Below, piece by piece: positions 1-8,468 of a DNA stretch of 64,000 nucleotides. The number at the start of each line of letters is the position of its first letter. Position 1 is the first letter of the stretch. Position numbers and translations under genes: made by a program. The notes under the pieces are model-generated. The model ran no database searches, was not told the DNA's origin, and worked only from the letters and a program-made list of their open reading frames with translations. Source of the DNA: Terriglobia bacterium (GTDB taxonomy: Bacteria > Acidobacteriota > Terriglobia > Terriglobales > Acidobacteriaceae); contig JAIQFA010000005.1 in NCBI GenBank assembly GCA_020073525.1, forward strand, positions 1-64,000, read 5' to 3'.

Positions 1-249
1 AGTCGCAAGGGCGGGCGCGTTCCAGCGGTTGAGCTGTTGATGATCGGGTACGGGGCGCGGCAGCACATCCGGCATAATGCCCTGCAACATCTGAACCAGG
101 AAATCACGATGACCAAAGGGAAAGGATCGATTGGACTGGAGGAGTCCCTGTCACGGCTGGTAAGGGATGGGCATCTGGATCGGGAAGATGCCATCGAATT
201 TGCGGTGCATCCGGACGATCTGAGGAGCCGGCTGCGAGGAGTGGCGTAA
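1..249 (+). CDS. PilT-like type IV pilus retraction ATPase, C-terminal fragment
   Basis: The reading frame is open from base 1, so this is the 3' end of a gene that begins outside the window. The fragment carries the C-terminal signature of PilT/PilB-class ATPases: a GGRVPAVELL strand, an 'IRHNALQHLNQEI' helix, then 'GSIGLEESLSRLVRDG' and an acidic tail. In the family this part packs on the hexameric RecA-like core that powers pilus retraction at the inner membrane. The Walker motifs are not visible. A paralogous secretion ATPase cannot be excluded from 82 residues. Whether it ties to the distant flagellar block is unknown. Confidence 0.75.
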   Translation, partial: SRKGGRVPAVELLMIGYGARQHIRHNALQHLNQEITMTKGKGSIGLEESLSRLVRDGHLDREDAIEFAVHPDDLRSRLRGVA

Positions 250-409
250 TTTTGGCAAGGAGGCCGTATCAGGCCACGGGAAAACTAGTTCGTGCAGAAG
301 GTGTCACCTCAGTGGCTAAAGCCAACCCTGAAGACAAGCGTGTTATCGCAGCGGTGAATCGCTGCGCCACCCAAAATCAAGCGGTGAGAACCAGCTTTTC
401 CTCAGCCTG

Positions 410-841
410 TTATGGGGCACGGCGAAACACATCCGCCACTTCTCCGCGTGACAGATACCGCGCCACCATCACGCGCACGATGATCCCCAGGCCGCCGAAG
501 GCGAGCGCTTTTGGTTGGACCATCACGGTCGCAGCCGACACTGACGGCACCAGCATTACGATTCCGGCGACGGCGATTAGCAGCGCCGCGTGCCTCACGA
601 TGTTGTTGAGTTTTAGGAGGCCCCACGCGACTCCGCCTCCCACGACCGCCATCAGCAGGAACATGTACGGCCCTGCCAGTTCCAGTCCGAACAGCAGCGG
701 TGCGCCCGCCGACATCGATACCGTGCCTGGACGAAGCAGCATCAATCCGCCCACGATCCCTAGATAAATTGCGCAGAGAGCGAACAACGCGGCGATGGCT
801 CGCACTGCGTTTGGGACCGGGTTGGCAGGTGTATTGTTCAT
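410..841 (-). CDS. Small four-helix membrane protein, hypothetical
   Basis: This 143-residue protein is dominated by four hydrophobic segments, at about residues 12-36, 50-75, 82-105 and 108-127, joined by short loops. No catalytic or binding motif is recognised. It is convergent with the pilT fragment and lies upstream of nothing obviously related. The Shine-Dalgarno is weak, so the start is not certain. A competing plus-strand frame over the same bases reads as Arg/Pro/Ser-rich and is not believable. I make no functional call; integral inner-membrane location is inferred from hydrophobicity. Confidence 0.6.
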   Translation of the reverse strand: MNNTPANPVPNAVRAIAALFALCAIYLGIVGGLMLLRPGTVSMSAGAPLLFGLELAGPYMFLLMAVVGGGVAWGLLKLNNIVRHAALLIAVAGIVMLVPSVSAATVMVQPKALAFGGLGIIVRVMVARYLSRGEVADVFRRAP

Positions 842-908
842 CAGTCTCTAATGTGAGAATCCAGAATTGTCCTCGACCGCAGGCAGCTGCCGAGCTGCGC
901 TCGGCTTG

Positions 909-937
909 GACGGGGCGAAGCCCCGTCACCACACGAG
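909..937. repeat. Palindromic intergenic element, GACGGGGC stem
   Basis: A perfect 8-bp stem (GACGGGGC / GCCCCGTC) with a gaa loop is followed by 'accacacgag'. The same stem-plus-tail design recurs at 10762-10828 and 34228-34300. It lies between two minus-strand genes. No U-tract follows on either strand, so it is not a standard terminator. Confidence 0.6.
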
Positions 938-951
938 TCGCTGAGAGTCCG

Positions 952-1419
952 CTAACGTGCGCGACCTTTCACCGCCTTCTTGGTCCGCGATTTCGCGGGC
1001 CGGCGGGCGCCCGGTACCTTCCCGATTCTCGGATCCCCGGCGAGAACGAGGTCGCAGGCGCGGAGCGCCGCTTCCTCGAAATCCTCCGCATCGGACGGAA
1101 GGACCTGCCAGCCCGTCACCTTCTTCCCCAGTACTTTGATGGAGCGCATGGTGGGGAAATCCCGTCGCAGACTCTGGTGGTGCTCTTCGGTGGTGGCGAG
1201 CCACACTCCGTTGTCTGCCGTCTGGTCCGGTTTGTCGCGGAGGATGAGGACAATCTTGTTCTGAACATAGACCGCGAGGCAGCCGAACATGGGGCGGGTC
1301 CGGGGGGACAGTGCAGCGATCGCGTCGAGCACGAACTCATGCGGGGCGGGCTTGCGCTGCTTGACCAACAGGGTGTCTTCCAGCGGGAGGAAGACCGTAT
1401 TGCGACGGGGCTTCGGCAT
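952..1419 (-). CDS. TfoX-N-like small protein, hypothetical
   Basis: This 155-residue soluble protein has a central segment, 'RPMFGCLAVYVQNKIVLIL', that resembles the core of the TfoX N-terminal fold (MFG followed by a beta-hairpin). A Lys/Arg-rich tail runs through about residues 135-155. TfoX-N proteins are known from competence regulation, but the match here is by eye and partial, so a role is not claimed. It is the last minus-strand gene before the plus-strand amidohydrolase. The basic tail could bind nucleic acid; this is speculation. Confidence 0.6.
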   Translation of the reverse strand: MPKPRRNTVFLPLEDTLLVKQRKPAPHEFVLDAIAALSPRTRPMFGCLAVYVQNKIVLILRDKPDQTADNGVWLATTEEHHQSLRRDFPTMRSIKVLGKKVTGWQVLPSDAEDFEEAALRACDLVLAGDPRIGKVPGARRPAKSRTKKAVKGRAR

Positions 1420-1566
1420 ACGAGCGGCGAATCGCGTTCACTTCTGCCTCAACGAATACTGACTGTATATCACTGAACGGCCAGGTAGCGAATTTGAAAG
1501 CTTGCCGCCGTCCTCTCCGAGGTTGTAAGGTACTCGCCCAAGACTCAATTCTCGGTGGGGGATGGA

Positions 1567-2862
1567 ATGAAGCTCAGACGTTATCTGTTTGCCTTGGTTT
1601 TTTCGCTGTTCTGCATCAGCTTTACATGGGCGCAAGCGGTAGCCGCGCCGAAGACGGTTGTCATCCGCGCCGGGCACTTTCTGGATGTGAAAACCGGCAA
1701 GACGCTTGCTAACCAGACCATCCTGATCCAGGGCGACAAGATCGTCAGTGTGGGCTCCGACACGCAGGTTCCTGTGGGAGCGCAGGTTGTCGATCTCTCG
1801 AACGCGACGGTGCTGCCCGGGCTGATTGACGCGCACACGCACATCACCTTCAATCCCAACTTCGGCTACTCACGCCTCGCGATTTCGGTGCCGCGCGAGG
1901 CCTTGATCGGCGCAAAGAACGCCCGAGTCACGCTCGACGCCGGTTTTACGACCATCCGCAACGTGGGCGCTGGCGGCTTCACTGACGTTGCCTTGCGCGA
2001 TGCCATTAATGCCGGCGACGTTTCTGGACCACGCATGCTGGTCAGCGGGCCGGCTTTGAGCATTACCGGCGGACATTGCGACAACAATCTGCTGCCATTT
2101 GAATCTCACATGCATAGCGAAGGCGTCGCGGATGGTGTCGAGGCCGTCCAGCACAAAACGCGCGAGATTATCAAATACGGCGCTGACCTGATCAAGATCT
2201 GCGCCACCGGAGGCGTGCTCTCGCACGGCGACAATCCGCAGGCTTCGCAGTACACACTCGAAGAAATGAAGGCGATCGTGGCGGATGCGCACCGGCTCGG
2301 TCGCAAGGTCGCGGCGCATGCGCATGGCGCCGAGGGCATTCGTTGGGCGTCGGAGGCGGGCGTGGACTCGATCGAGCATGGCTCTTATATCGACGATGCA
2401 GCGATTGCCACAATGAAGAAGAACGGGACGTATCTGGTGCCGACTCTCTATTTGATGGACTGGTTTTTCGAGAACGCCGAGAAGATTGGGACGCCGGCCG
2501 AGCTGATTGCCAAGGGACGTGAAGTGATGCCGGCGGCGCGCAAGAACGTCGCGCGGGCGTTTGCCGCGGGGGTGAAAGTTGGCTTCGGCACCGATGCTGC
2601 CGTGTATCCGCACGGGCTGAACGCGCATGAATTCGCGGTCATGGTGAAGCTGGGGCTGACGCCGCTGCAGGCGATCCAGGCGGCGACCGTTAACGACGCC
2701 GATCTGCTGGGGTGGTCCGACAAGGTCGGGACTATCGAGGCGGGCAAGTGGGCCGACATCGTGGCCGTGGACGGCGATCCGCTGGCTGACGTTACAACTC
2801 TCGAACGCGTGAAGTTTGTGATGAAGGGCGGCGAGGTGGTCAAGAATTTGTATCCGAAGTAG
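1567..2862 (+). CDS. Secreted amidohydrolase (imidazolonepropionase/Xaa-dipeptidase-like)
   Basis: The protein begins with a clear signal peptide ending near 'TWAQAVAA'. The amidohydrolase superfamily pattern is complete: 'GLIDAHTH' (metal HxH), a Lys in '[11 protein letters not shown]' (likely carboxylated bridging Lys), 'KVAAHAHG', 'SIEHG' and 'GFGTDAAV' with the catalytic Asp. Such exported enzymes in this family are usually binuclear-zinc Xaa-amino-acid dipeptidases, but substrate cannot be read from sequence. A GTG four codons upstream is possible; I chose the ATG because the signal peptide starts there and a G-rich Shine-Dalgarno precedes it. Length (431 aa) is normal. Confidence 0.85.
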   Translation: MKLRRYLFALVFSLFCISFTWAQAVAAPKTVVIRAGHFLDVKTGKTLANQTILIQGDKIVSVGSDTQVPVGAQVVDLSNATVLPGLIDAHTHITFNPNFGYSRLAISVPREALIGAKNARVTLDAGFTTIRNVGAGGFTDVALRDAINAGDVSGPRMLVSGPALSITGGHCDNNLLPFESHMHSEGVADGVEAVQHKTREIIKYGADLIKICATGGVLSHGDNPQASQYTLEEMKAIVADAHRLGRKVAAHAHGAEGIRWASEAGVDSIEHGSYIDDAAIATMKKNGTYLVPTLYLMDWFFENAEKIGTPAELIAKGREVMPAARKNVARAFAAGVKVGFGTDAAVYPHGLNAHEFAVMVKLGLTPLQAIQAATVNDADLLGWSDKVGTIEAGKWADIVAVDGDPLADVTTLERVKFVMKGGEVVKNLYPK

Positions 2863-2905
2863 TGGAATGATTGCGGCGCTGGCAAAGAAACCAAATCTTT
2901 ACCAC

Positions 2906-2970
2906 AGGGGGCACGGAGGAACACAGGGGAAGATCAAAAACGCGTTCCCCTGTGTTCCTCCGTGCCCCCT
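2906..2970. repeat. Long perfect inverted repeat (26-bp arms)
   Basis: Two 26-nt arms, starting AGGGGGCACGGAGG on the left, are exact reverse complements separated by a 13-nt loop. It lies between the amidohydrolase and tgt. No T-run follows the right arm, so it is not a typical terminator. The arms belong to the 'CCACAGGGGGCACxGAGGAACAC' type also seen at 53222-53286 and 62158-62228. Confidence 0.85.
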
Positions 2971-3009
2971 ATGGTGATGATTCGCCCCGGACTCCGATAG
3001 AATCCACCC

Positions 3010-4185
3010 GTGTCAGTTCATTTACAGATTGAAGCGACCCGCGGCGCGGCTCGCGCCGGCAAACTCGTCACTCCTCACGGAGAGGTCGAGACGCCGGTGT
3101 TTATGCCGGTCGGAACGCTGGCTTCGGTCAAGGGCGTGCCGCAGGATGTGCTCGAAGAGCTTGGCGTCCAGATTCTGCTTAGCAATACTTACCATCTTTA
3201 TTTGCGGCCTGGGGTCGAGACGGTTCGCCGGATGGGCGGGCTGCACCGGTTCATGTCGTGGGATCGGGCCATCCTTACCGATTCGGGTGGGTTCCAGGTT
3301 TTCAGCTTGAACGATCTCCGCAAGGTCAGCGAAGAAGGAGTGGCGTTCCGCTCGCATCTCGACGGCTCGGCTCACTTTCTTAGTCCCGAAAAAGCCATGG
3401 AGATCCAGATCGGGCTGGGCGCCGACATCATCATGGCCTTCGATGAGTGCACCGAGTATCCGGCGGAGGCGCAACGAGTGCGGGATTCGATGGAATTGAC
3501 GCTGCGCTGGGCCGAGCGCAGCAAAAACTATTTCGAAGCACATAAGAACGAAGTTCCGTGGGTGCGCAGCTATCAGCCATCAGCCGTCAGCCGTCAGGAA
3601 AAGCAGGTCCTTCGCTTCGCTCAGGATGACAACTGTAGAGATGAGAATTCTCAGGCCCAATCGCTGTTCGGCATTGTGCAGGGCGGGATGGATCGGGAGC
3701 TGCGGCGCGAATCGGCTGCGCGCACCATTGATATCGGCTTCCCGGGATATGCCATCGGTGGGCTTAGCGTTGGCGAACCTCGCGAGCTTACTCGCGACAT
3801 CGTCTTATCTACGCTGGAGCATCTTCCTTCTGACAAGCCGCGTTACCTGATGGGAGTGGGCACTCCCGAGGAGATTGTGCAGTACGCGCAGGCGGGCATC
3901 GACATGATGGATTGCGTGCTGCCTACGCGGGCCGCCCGCCACGGGCTGCTCTTTACCTCGGAAGGCAAAGTGTCGATCAAGCAGGCCCGCTATGCGCAGG
4001 ACGACGGCGCGCTCGATCCTGCATGTGACTGCCGTGTCTGCCGGCGCTATTCCCGCGCCTACCTGCGCCATCTCTATGCCTCGAACGAGTTGCTGGCGCA
4101 GGTTTTGAACACGGTGCACAACCTGCATTACTACCTGGCCACAATGAAGACTGTCCGCGCCTGGATACGAGCGGCACGTTATTAA
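3010..4185 (+). CDS. tgt: tRNA-guanine transglycosylase
   Basis: Tgt exchanges guanine-34 of GUN-anticodon tRNAs for preQ1 in the cytosolic queuosine pathway. The family landmarks are all present: 'TPVFMPVGTLASVKG', 'LSNTYHLYLRPG', the nucleophile region 'LTDSGGFQVFSL', 'GIVQGG', 'GGLSVGEP', 'YLMGVGTPEEI', and the zinc site CDCRVC followed by His. The start is GTG. The oddity is about 25 extra residues (around 188-212, containing 'QVLRFAQDD') between 'FEAHKNE' and 'AQSLFGIVQGG'. They are encoded by repeat-like DNA and are not part of the family core. The frame stays open and all catalytic elements are retained, so I call the gene functional. Confidence 0.95.
   Translation: MSVHLQIEATRGAARAGKLVTPHGEVETPVFMPVGTLASVKGVPQDVLEELGVQILLSNTYHLYLRPGVETVRRMGGLHRFMSWDRAILTDSGGFQVFSLNDLRKVSEEGVAFRSHLDGSAHFLSPEKAMEIQIGLGADIIMAFDECTEYPAEAQRVRDSMELTLRWAERSKNYFEAHKNEVPWVRSYQPSAVSRQEKQVLRFAQDDNCRDENSQAQSLFGIVQGGMDRELRRESAARTIDIGFPGYAIGGLSVGEPRELTRDIVLSTLEHLPSDKPRYLMGVGTPEEIVQYAQAGIDMMDCVLPTRAARHGLLFTSEGKVSIKQARYAQDDGALDPACDCRVCRRYSRAYLRHLYASNELLAQVLNTVHNLHYYLATMKTVRAWIRAARY
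3571..3632. repeat. Repeat-derived in-frame segment inside tgt
   Basis: A short tandem stretch built on 'atcagcc/gtcagcc' is followed by 'ggtccttcg' and 'cttcgctcaggatgaca'. The second part matches one arm of the large inverted-repeat element at 59041-59257. It codes for residues absent from the Tgt core, hence probably an inserted intergenic repeat that kept the frame. Confidence 0.7.
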
Positions 4186-4266
4186 CAAGGCGTTCACATC
4201 AGATTGTCTAATTGGAAGGACAAAGGCATAAGCGGGCAGTGTTTTAGTTAAGCATGGAAAAACCTC

Positions 4267-4295
4267 TTGACAATTTCTTGGAGGGGGGATATTAA
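4267..4295 (+). promoter_or_regulatory. Predicted sigma70-type promoter
   Basis: A perfect -35 hexamer TTGACA is separated by 17 bp from TATTAA (4/6 to consensus). It lies about 65 bp upstream of the secreted Cys-rich protein gene and downstream of tgt, so it would start a new transcript for the two secreted genes. Confidence 0.5.
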
Positions 4296-4360
4296 CAGGG
4301 CCTAAGTTTCGCACGGGTCCTGTTTCTCAACTAACAATCATGTAAGGTAAGGTACATCTC

Positions 4361-4831
4361 ATGACCAATCAGCGGGTGATGCTGATGCTCGTTCTCGGGT
4401 TTTTCGTGACTTTTGCATCTCACACCGTCACGGCGCAGTGTTTCAGTTACGGGGAGGGAGATGAAGCGGAGTGCTCGGGAACGAACTGCAGCGGATGGTA
4501 TAGGCTATCCTTTTGTGATTTCGGCTGTGACGCACAATTCTGCGAGCCTGCCGGCAATAGCCTGGAGTGCTGCGGGCAGCGGTATGACTATGCCGAAGCG
4601 TCGGGCCCATGTCATGATTGTGGCCAACCACCTCGGACTCATGTTAGGGCTTCGCATCCTAACCAGGAGTATAGAGCCGAACTTCTCCAAGGTTACACTC
4701 CAGGGTTGATAATGCTAAGCGCGACCAAGAGTTACAGCCCGCCGGAATTGGTCGAAATCTATAGCCGCTGTAGTCGCACCTACAGGCTTGTTGTGAAGGA
4801 AGGACGGATTTTCACAACGGAAGGGATGTGA
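4361..4831 (+). CDS. Secreted cysteine-rich hypothetical protein
   Basis: A signal peptide (about residues 1-25, ending 'VTAQ') is followed by a Cys-rich stretch with about a dozen cysteines between residues 27 and 90. They include 'CDFGC', 'ECCGQ' and 'CHDCG', a spacing that suggests disulfides after export rather than a zinc ribbon. The remaining ~65 residues are an ordinary mixed alpha/beta tail. No family is recognised. The stop is 3 nt before the GTG of the next gene, so the two are probably co-transcribed from the promoter just upstream. Confidence 0.65.
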   Translation: MTNQRVMLMLVLGFFVTFASHTVTAQCFSYGEGDEAECSGTNCSGWYRLSFCDFGCDAQFCEPAGNSLECCGQRYDYAEASGPCHDCGQPPRTHVRASHPNQEYRAELLQGYTPGLIMLSATKSYSPPELVEIYSRCSRTYRLVVKEGRIFTTEGM

Positions 4832-4834
4832 ATT

Positions 4835-5935
4835 GTGTTACTAAAAATGGCGAGGTGGCTTATAGTCCTCTGGTGGCTAACAACTCTAGTCGCCGGCCAG
4901 ACGGCGACTGGATCGCGGCAACAAGATGTCAAAAAGGGAACTCCGCAACCTAATGCTGGCCAACAAACTCACCTGCATTTAACCCGGGTTGGGGTTGTGG
5001 ACGTGCCGTCTGTGATGACGCACACATTCTCCCCTCCTTTCAAGGGTGACGACGACGGCAACATCTACTTTCTGCAGGGATCTCTTGATCGGACAATTCA
5101 AAAGTTAAGCCCAAAGGGTGAGCCGATGGCGATGTTCCGGGCCTCTTCCTACACGGATAAGAAGCTCAACTATGCGGGACCATTTGACGTTGCGCTGAAC
5201 GGGGACCTTTACGAGCTAGTCTTTCCGCACGAGTTCAACCGCTATGTCTTCACTTATAAGTCCGACGGCAGTTTCAAGGCGGCGATCAAGCTGAACACGG
5301 GTTTCTGGTGGTTCCCCTCTCATTTGGCGGTCTTTCCATCCGGGCAAATGCTGATCACGGGTTCTGAATATGACAAGGATGTCAATGCCGCAAAGTGGCC
5401 GTTTACCGGGATTTTTGCCGCGGATGGCACTCTGCTCAAAGAAGTGAAGCTGGAGGACGATGAGACACTCCACGAGATGGCGGCTGTCGGCGACAATCGA
5501 GTGATTTCGGATGTAATTCCGCGGGGAAATAACGCTGTCGCCTTCACTCAGCTTGAAACGGCACCGGATGGAAATGTGTACCTGATGCGATGGACGAATC
5601 CGGCGATTATTTATGCCATCTCACCTGGAGGTGAAGTAGTGCGGCGGATGAAGATCGATCCGGGAAATGCAAAGTACTATCCGCGAACGCTGCACGCTTT
5701 TCAAAACCGAATCGCAATACTTTTTGTTGAGCACGATACCTTTGAAAAAATCATGAAAATCGTCGATCTTGAGGGCCATGAGATTGCCACGTATGACGAA
5801 CTCAGGACCAAGGATAAGAACCAGTCCATGCTGAGCAGTGCGTTTTATTGCTACAACGAAAACCCCACGCGCTTTGTCTTTCTCGGCACTGAGGACGATG
5901 GCAGGCTGCAATTCGTGACCGTAGAACCACGCTGA
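4835..5935 (+). CDS. Secreted beta-propeller-like protein, hypothetical
   Basis: An N-terminal hydrophobic leader ('ARWLIVLWWLTTLVAG') predicts export. The ~330-residue body has repeated beta motifs, such as 'DDDGNIYFLQGS', 'ALNGDLYELVFP', 'FPSGQMLITGS' and 'APDGNVYLMRW'. These look like blades of a 6-bladed NHL-like propeller. Propellers of this type bind proteins or ligands; no catalytic motif is seen. Start: GTG is used here, with an ATG four codons inside as alternative. It follows the Cys-rich secreted gene with almost no gap, which suggests the pair works together outside the membrane. Confidence 0.65.
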   Translation: MLLKMARWLIVLWWLTTLVAGQTATGSRQQDVKKGTPQPNAGQQTHLHLTRVGVVDVPSVMTHTFSPPFKGDDDGNIYFLQGSLDRTIQKLSPKGEPMAMFRASSYTDKKLNYAGPFDVALNGDLYELVFPHEFNRYVFTYKSDGSFKAAIKLNTGFWWFPSHLAVFPSGQMLITGSEYDKDVNAAKWPFTGIFAADGTLLKEVKLEDDETLHEMAAVGDNRVISDVIPRGNNAVAFTQLETAPDGNVYLMRWTNPAIIYAISPGGEVVRRMKIDPGNAKYYPRTLHAFQNRIAILFVEHDTFEKIMKIVDLEGHEIATYDELRTKDKNQSMLSSAFYCYNENPTRFVFLGTEDDGRLQFVTVEPR

Positions 5936-6315
5936 GCCGGGCCTCCGAACGACGACCAGCCCCACCCCGTCGGTGAGGCCGATGCGCGGGGATTTACCCG
6001 CCTGTTAAATTCGCGTATCCGCCTTGACACTTTGCGAGCCGTCCGGCATGCTATTCAGCTTGGGGATAAGGTGAGTTTCTCTCTGTGCCGTTCCGAGCGA
6101 AACCGGGGGCGCGGCGTCGCCGGTTCTAGCCTCCAAAGTAGTAGGATCTCCGGCCATAGAAGAAAAAATTCCCGCGATTACGCAGCGCAAGCTACGCAGA
6201 GAAAACCAGGCGGCGAAAGCAGCAAACTTGTGCCGAGTTTCGCTTGGCACGGCTCGATGAGAGCCTCCGGCTGGCAGGGTTTGAATCAGGTATTTCGTTA
6301 AAGAGGATCGACTTA
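5936..6315. other. Gene-free leader region before yajC
   Basis: No credible gene is seen in these ~380 bases. They hold one possible promoter (see 6024-6052) and some imperfect GC-rich palindromes. Small frames here have no ribosome site and no recognisable product. Confidence 0.5.
6024..6052 (+). promoter_or_regulatory. Possible promoter for yajC-secDF
   Basis: A perfect TTGACA is followed after 17 bp by CATGCT, a poor -10 (3/6). It lies about 260 bp upstream of yajC. The -35 is good; the -10 is weak, so confidence is low. Confidence 0.3.
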
Positions 6316-6654
6316 GTGGTGGAAATCATGTTGTCTGGCATGCCGGGCGGATTGGCGTTTTGGTTGCAGTTGCCCGGTGGCACGAGTCTGCTTGGGCTGG
6401 CGCCCCTGCTGTTCATTTTCGCTATTTTTTACTTTCTGCTGATTCTGCCGCAGCAGCGGAAACAGAAAAAATGGCAGCTCATGCTGAGCGAGTTGAAAAA
6501 CGGGGACAGGATCGTCACCAGCGGCGGTTTGCGCGGGACGATCATCAGCCTCAAGGACGATGCGCTGGTGTTGCGCGTGCCGCCCGACAATCTGAAGCTC
6601 GAAATCAGCCGCGCATCGGTGGTCTCGGTGACGACGGCGGAAGAAGGAAAGTAG
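6316..6654 (+). CDS. yajC: Preprotein translocase subunit YajC
   Basis: YajC is a small inner-membrane partner of the SecDF complex. One membrane helix ('LAPLLFIFAIFYFLLIL', about residues 33-49) is followed by the family signature 'PQQRKQKKWQLMLSELKNGDRIVTSGGLRGTI' region and a beta-rich cytoplasmic domain. An earlier in-frame ATG exists at 6244. I prefer the GTG at 6316 because AAAGAGGA lies at the right distance; ATG 6328 is also possible. Its neighbours secD and secF follow on the same strand, each separated by a palindromic repeat. Confidence 0.9.
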   Translation: MVEIMLSGMPGGLAFWLQLPGGTSLLGLAPLLFIFAIFYFLLILPQQRKQKKWQLMLSELKNGDRIVTSGGLRGTIISLKDDALVLRVPPDNLKLEISRASVVSVTTAEEGK

Positions 6655-6657
6655 TTT

Positions 6658-6728
6658 TTGGTCGTTGGTCGCTAGTCGTTCGGGAAGCGCGGTAGGCTCG
6701 GGCGGTTTGCTAACGACTAACGACCAGG
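6658..6728. repeat. GTCGTTGGTCG-family palindromic repeat, copy 1
   Basis: The left arm reads 'ggtcgttggtcgctagtcgt' and the right arm 'taacgactaacgacca', an imperfect inverted repeat between yajC and secD. Related copies are at 8367-8445 and 38381-38482. Confidence 0.7.
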
Positions 6729-6747
6729 GACAATCGACGGTTTTTTC

Positions 6748-8364
6748 ATGAATAAGAACCTCAGTTGGAAATTAGTCGTTATCGTCGGAATCCTGGTCGT
6801 CTTCCTGTTCGGCATCTTCGGCATTCCGAAGGACTGGTCGGGCAAGGGACTGCTGGCATCGATCACCGACCGCATTCATTTGGGCCTCGACCTCCGCGGC
6901 GGAACCCACCTGATCCTCCAGGTGCAGGTCAACGACGCGGTTAACGTCGACTCCGACAACGCAATTGCGCGCCTTAAAGAAGACTTTCGCACGCGCAAGA
7001 TCAATTACGCCGACATGACCAAGCCCGATCCGGTGAACCATCCTGAAATGATCGTGGTGAAGGGCGTTCCTCCGGATCAGACCAGCGATTTCAAGAGCAT
7101 TGTTGCCGATCGGTTGCCGGACTATGACGCCACTTCAGGAGCGGAAAACTCCTGGACAGTTTCGATGAAGAGCCAAAGCCTCGCTGACTTGAAAAATCGC
7201 GCGGTTTCCCAGGCCATCGAGACGATTCGCAATCGAATCGATCAGTTGGGCGTGAGCGAGCCTGTCATTCAGGAACACGGTCTTGGCCAGTACCAGATTC
7301 TAGTGCAGCTTCCCGGCGTCGATGATCCGGCGCGCGTGAAGGAAATCATGCAGTCCACCGCGATGCTTGAAATCAAGCAGTCGCTCGGTGGGCCCTATGG
7401 CAGTCAGGAGCAGGCGCTGCAGGACAAGGGCGGCGTGCTGCCTCCAGACACCGTGCTGATGCAAGGCAAGAGCATCGGTTCGCGCAACGCCGAAGGCGGC
7501 GAACAGTGGTACTTGATTTCTCGCGCTTCGGCCGTGACTGGTCGCGATCTTCGCACCGCGGAACCGACCACCGACGAGAATGGCCAGCCGGCAGTCCGCT
7601 TTATCCTTACCAGTGAGGGTGGCCGCAAGTTCTACTCATTCACCACGGCTCACGTCGGGGACTACCTGGCGGTGGTTCTTGACAATAAGGTGCAAGAAGT
7701 TGCGGTGATCAAGGAAGCCATCCGGGAAACTGGCGTCATCAACGGCCGGTTTACCCAGCAAGAGACGCAGGACCTGTCGATGACGCTGCGTTCTGGCGCC
7801 CTGCCGGCCGGCATCAAGTATCTGGAAGAGCGTACAGTCGGGCCGTCGCTGGGCGCCGATTCGATTCGTTCTGGCGTGCAGGCGGCCATCTACGGCATGC
7901 TCGCCGTCCTCGTGTTCATGCTGATTTACTACCGCTGGGCGGGCGTGAATGCGGATATCGCGCTGATCCTGAACCTGGTGATCCTGCTTGGGTTCATGGG
8001 CTACTTCGGGGCGGTGCTGACGCTGCCGGGTATTGCTGGCGTCATCCTGACGGTTGGTATGGGCGTGGATTCGAACGTGCTGATTTTTGAGCGCATCCGG
8101 GAAGAACTGAGGAACGGCAAGACGCCGCCCTCGGCCGTGGAACAGGGATTCAGCCACGCCTGGATCACCATCGTCGATACCCACGTCACCACCATTGTCT
8201 CGGCCGCGATTCTGTTTCTCTTCGGTACGGGGCCGGTAAAGGGTTTTGCCACGACGCTCGTCTTCGGTCTGGCTGCAAACCTGTTTACGGCGGTGTTTGT
8301 ATCGCGGGTGATATTTGATTGGGTTTTAAGCCGCAAGCAGCGCGGCGAAGTATTAAGTATCTAA
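6748..8364 (+). CDS. secD: Protein translocase subunit SecD
   Basis: SecD uses the proton-motive force to complete export through SecYEG. The N-terminal helix (residues 8-24) leads to 'GLDLRGGTHLILQV', the P1-domain signature, then 'AIETIRNRIDQLGVSEPVIQ'. The C-terminal RND-like membrane bundle carries 'GADSIRSGVQAAIYGMLAVL', 'TLPGIAGVILTVGMGVDSNVLIFERIREE' split over two helices, and 'AAILFLFGTGPVKGFATTL'. The length of 538 aa is normal. yajC precedes and secF follows, so the three form a standard operon interrupted only by palindromic repeats. Confidence 0.97.
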   Translation: MNKNLSWKLVVIVGILVVFLFGIFGIPKDWSGKGLLASITDRIHLGLDLRGGTHLILQVQVNDAVNVDSDNAIARLKEDFRTRKINYADMTKPDPVNHPEMIVVKGVPPDQTSDFKSIVADRLPDYDATSGAENSWTVSMKSQSLADLKNRAVSQAIETIRNRIDQLGVSEPVIQEHGLGQYQILVQLPGVDDPARVKEIMQSTAMLEIKQSLGGPYGSQEQALQDKGGVLPPDTVLMQGKSIGSRNAEGGEQWYLISRASAVTGRDLRTAEPTTDENGQPAVRFILTSEGGRKFYSFTTAHVGDYLAVVLDNKVQEVAVIKEAIRETGVINGRFTQQETQDLSMTLRSGALPAGIKYLEERTVGPSLGADSIRSGVQAAIYGMLAVLVFMLIYYRWAGVNADIALILNLVILLGFMGYFGAVLTLPGIAGVILTVGMGVDSNVLIFERIREELRNGKTPPSAVEQGFSHAWITIVDTHVTTIVSAAILFLFGTGPVKGFATTLVFGLAANLFTAVFVSRVIFDWVLSRKQRGEVLSI

Positions 8365-8366
8365 AA

Positions 8367-8445
8367 GGTCGTTAGTCGATAGTCGTTCGCGAAGCGGAAG
8401 AGAACGACGCACCCCGAACGACCAACGACTGACGACCAACGACTG
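8367..8445. repeat. GTCGTTGGTCG-family palindromic repeat, copy 2
   Basis: Left arm 'ggtcgttagtcgatagtcgt', right arm 'aacgaccaacgactgacgac', a fold-back element lying exactly between secD and secF. It resembles copies 1 and 3 in arms but differs in the loop. Confidence 0.75.
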
Positions 8446-8468
8446 ATTTTGAAGGGATCGTAAGCAGC

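Noticed and set aside
252..767. Plus-strand frame of 171 codons
   Set aside because: It overlaps a hydrophobic minus-strand gene with sensible membrane topology; the plus frame is Arg/Ser/Pro-rich, with no ribosome site.
2906..2970. Intrinsic terminator of the amidohydrolase gene
   Set aside because: The stem is long and perfect but no T-run follows either arm; classed as a repeat instead.
6024..6310. tRNA or small RNA gene before yajC
   Set aside because: No cloverleaf or T-loop signature was found; only a weak promoter and imperfect palindromes. No tRNA was seen anywhere in the window.
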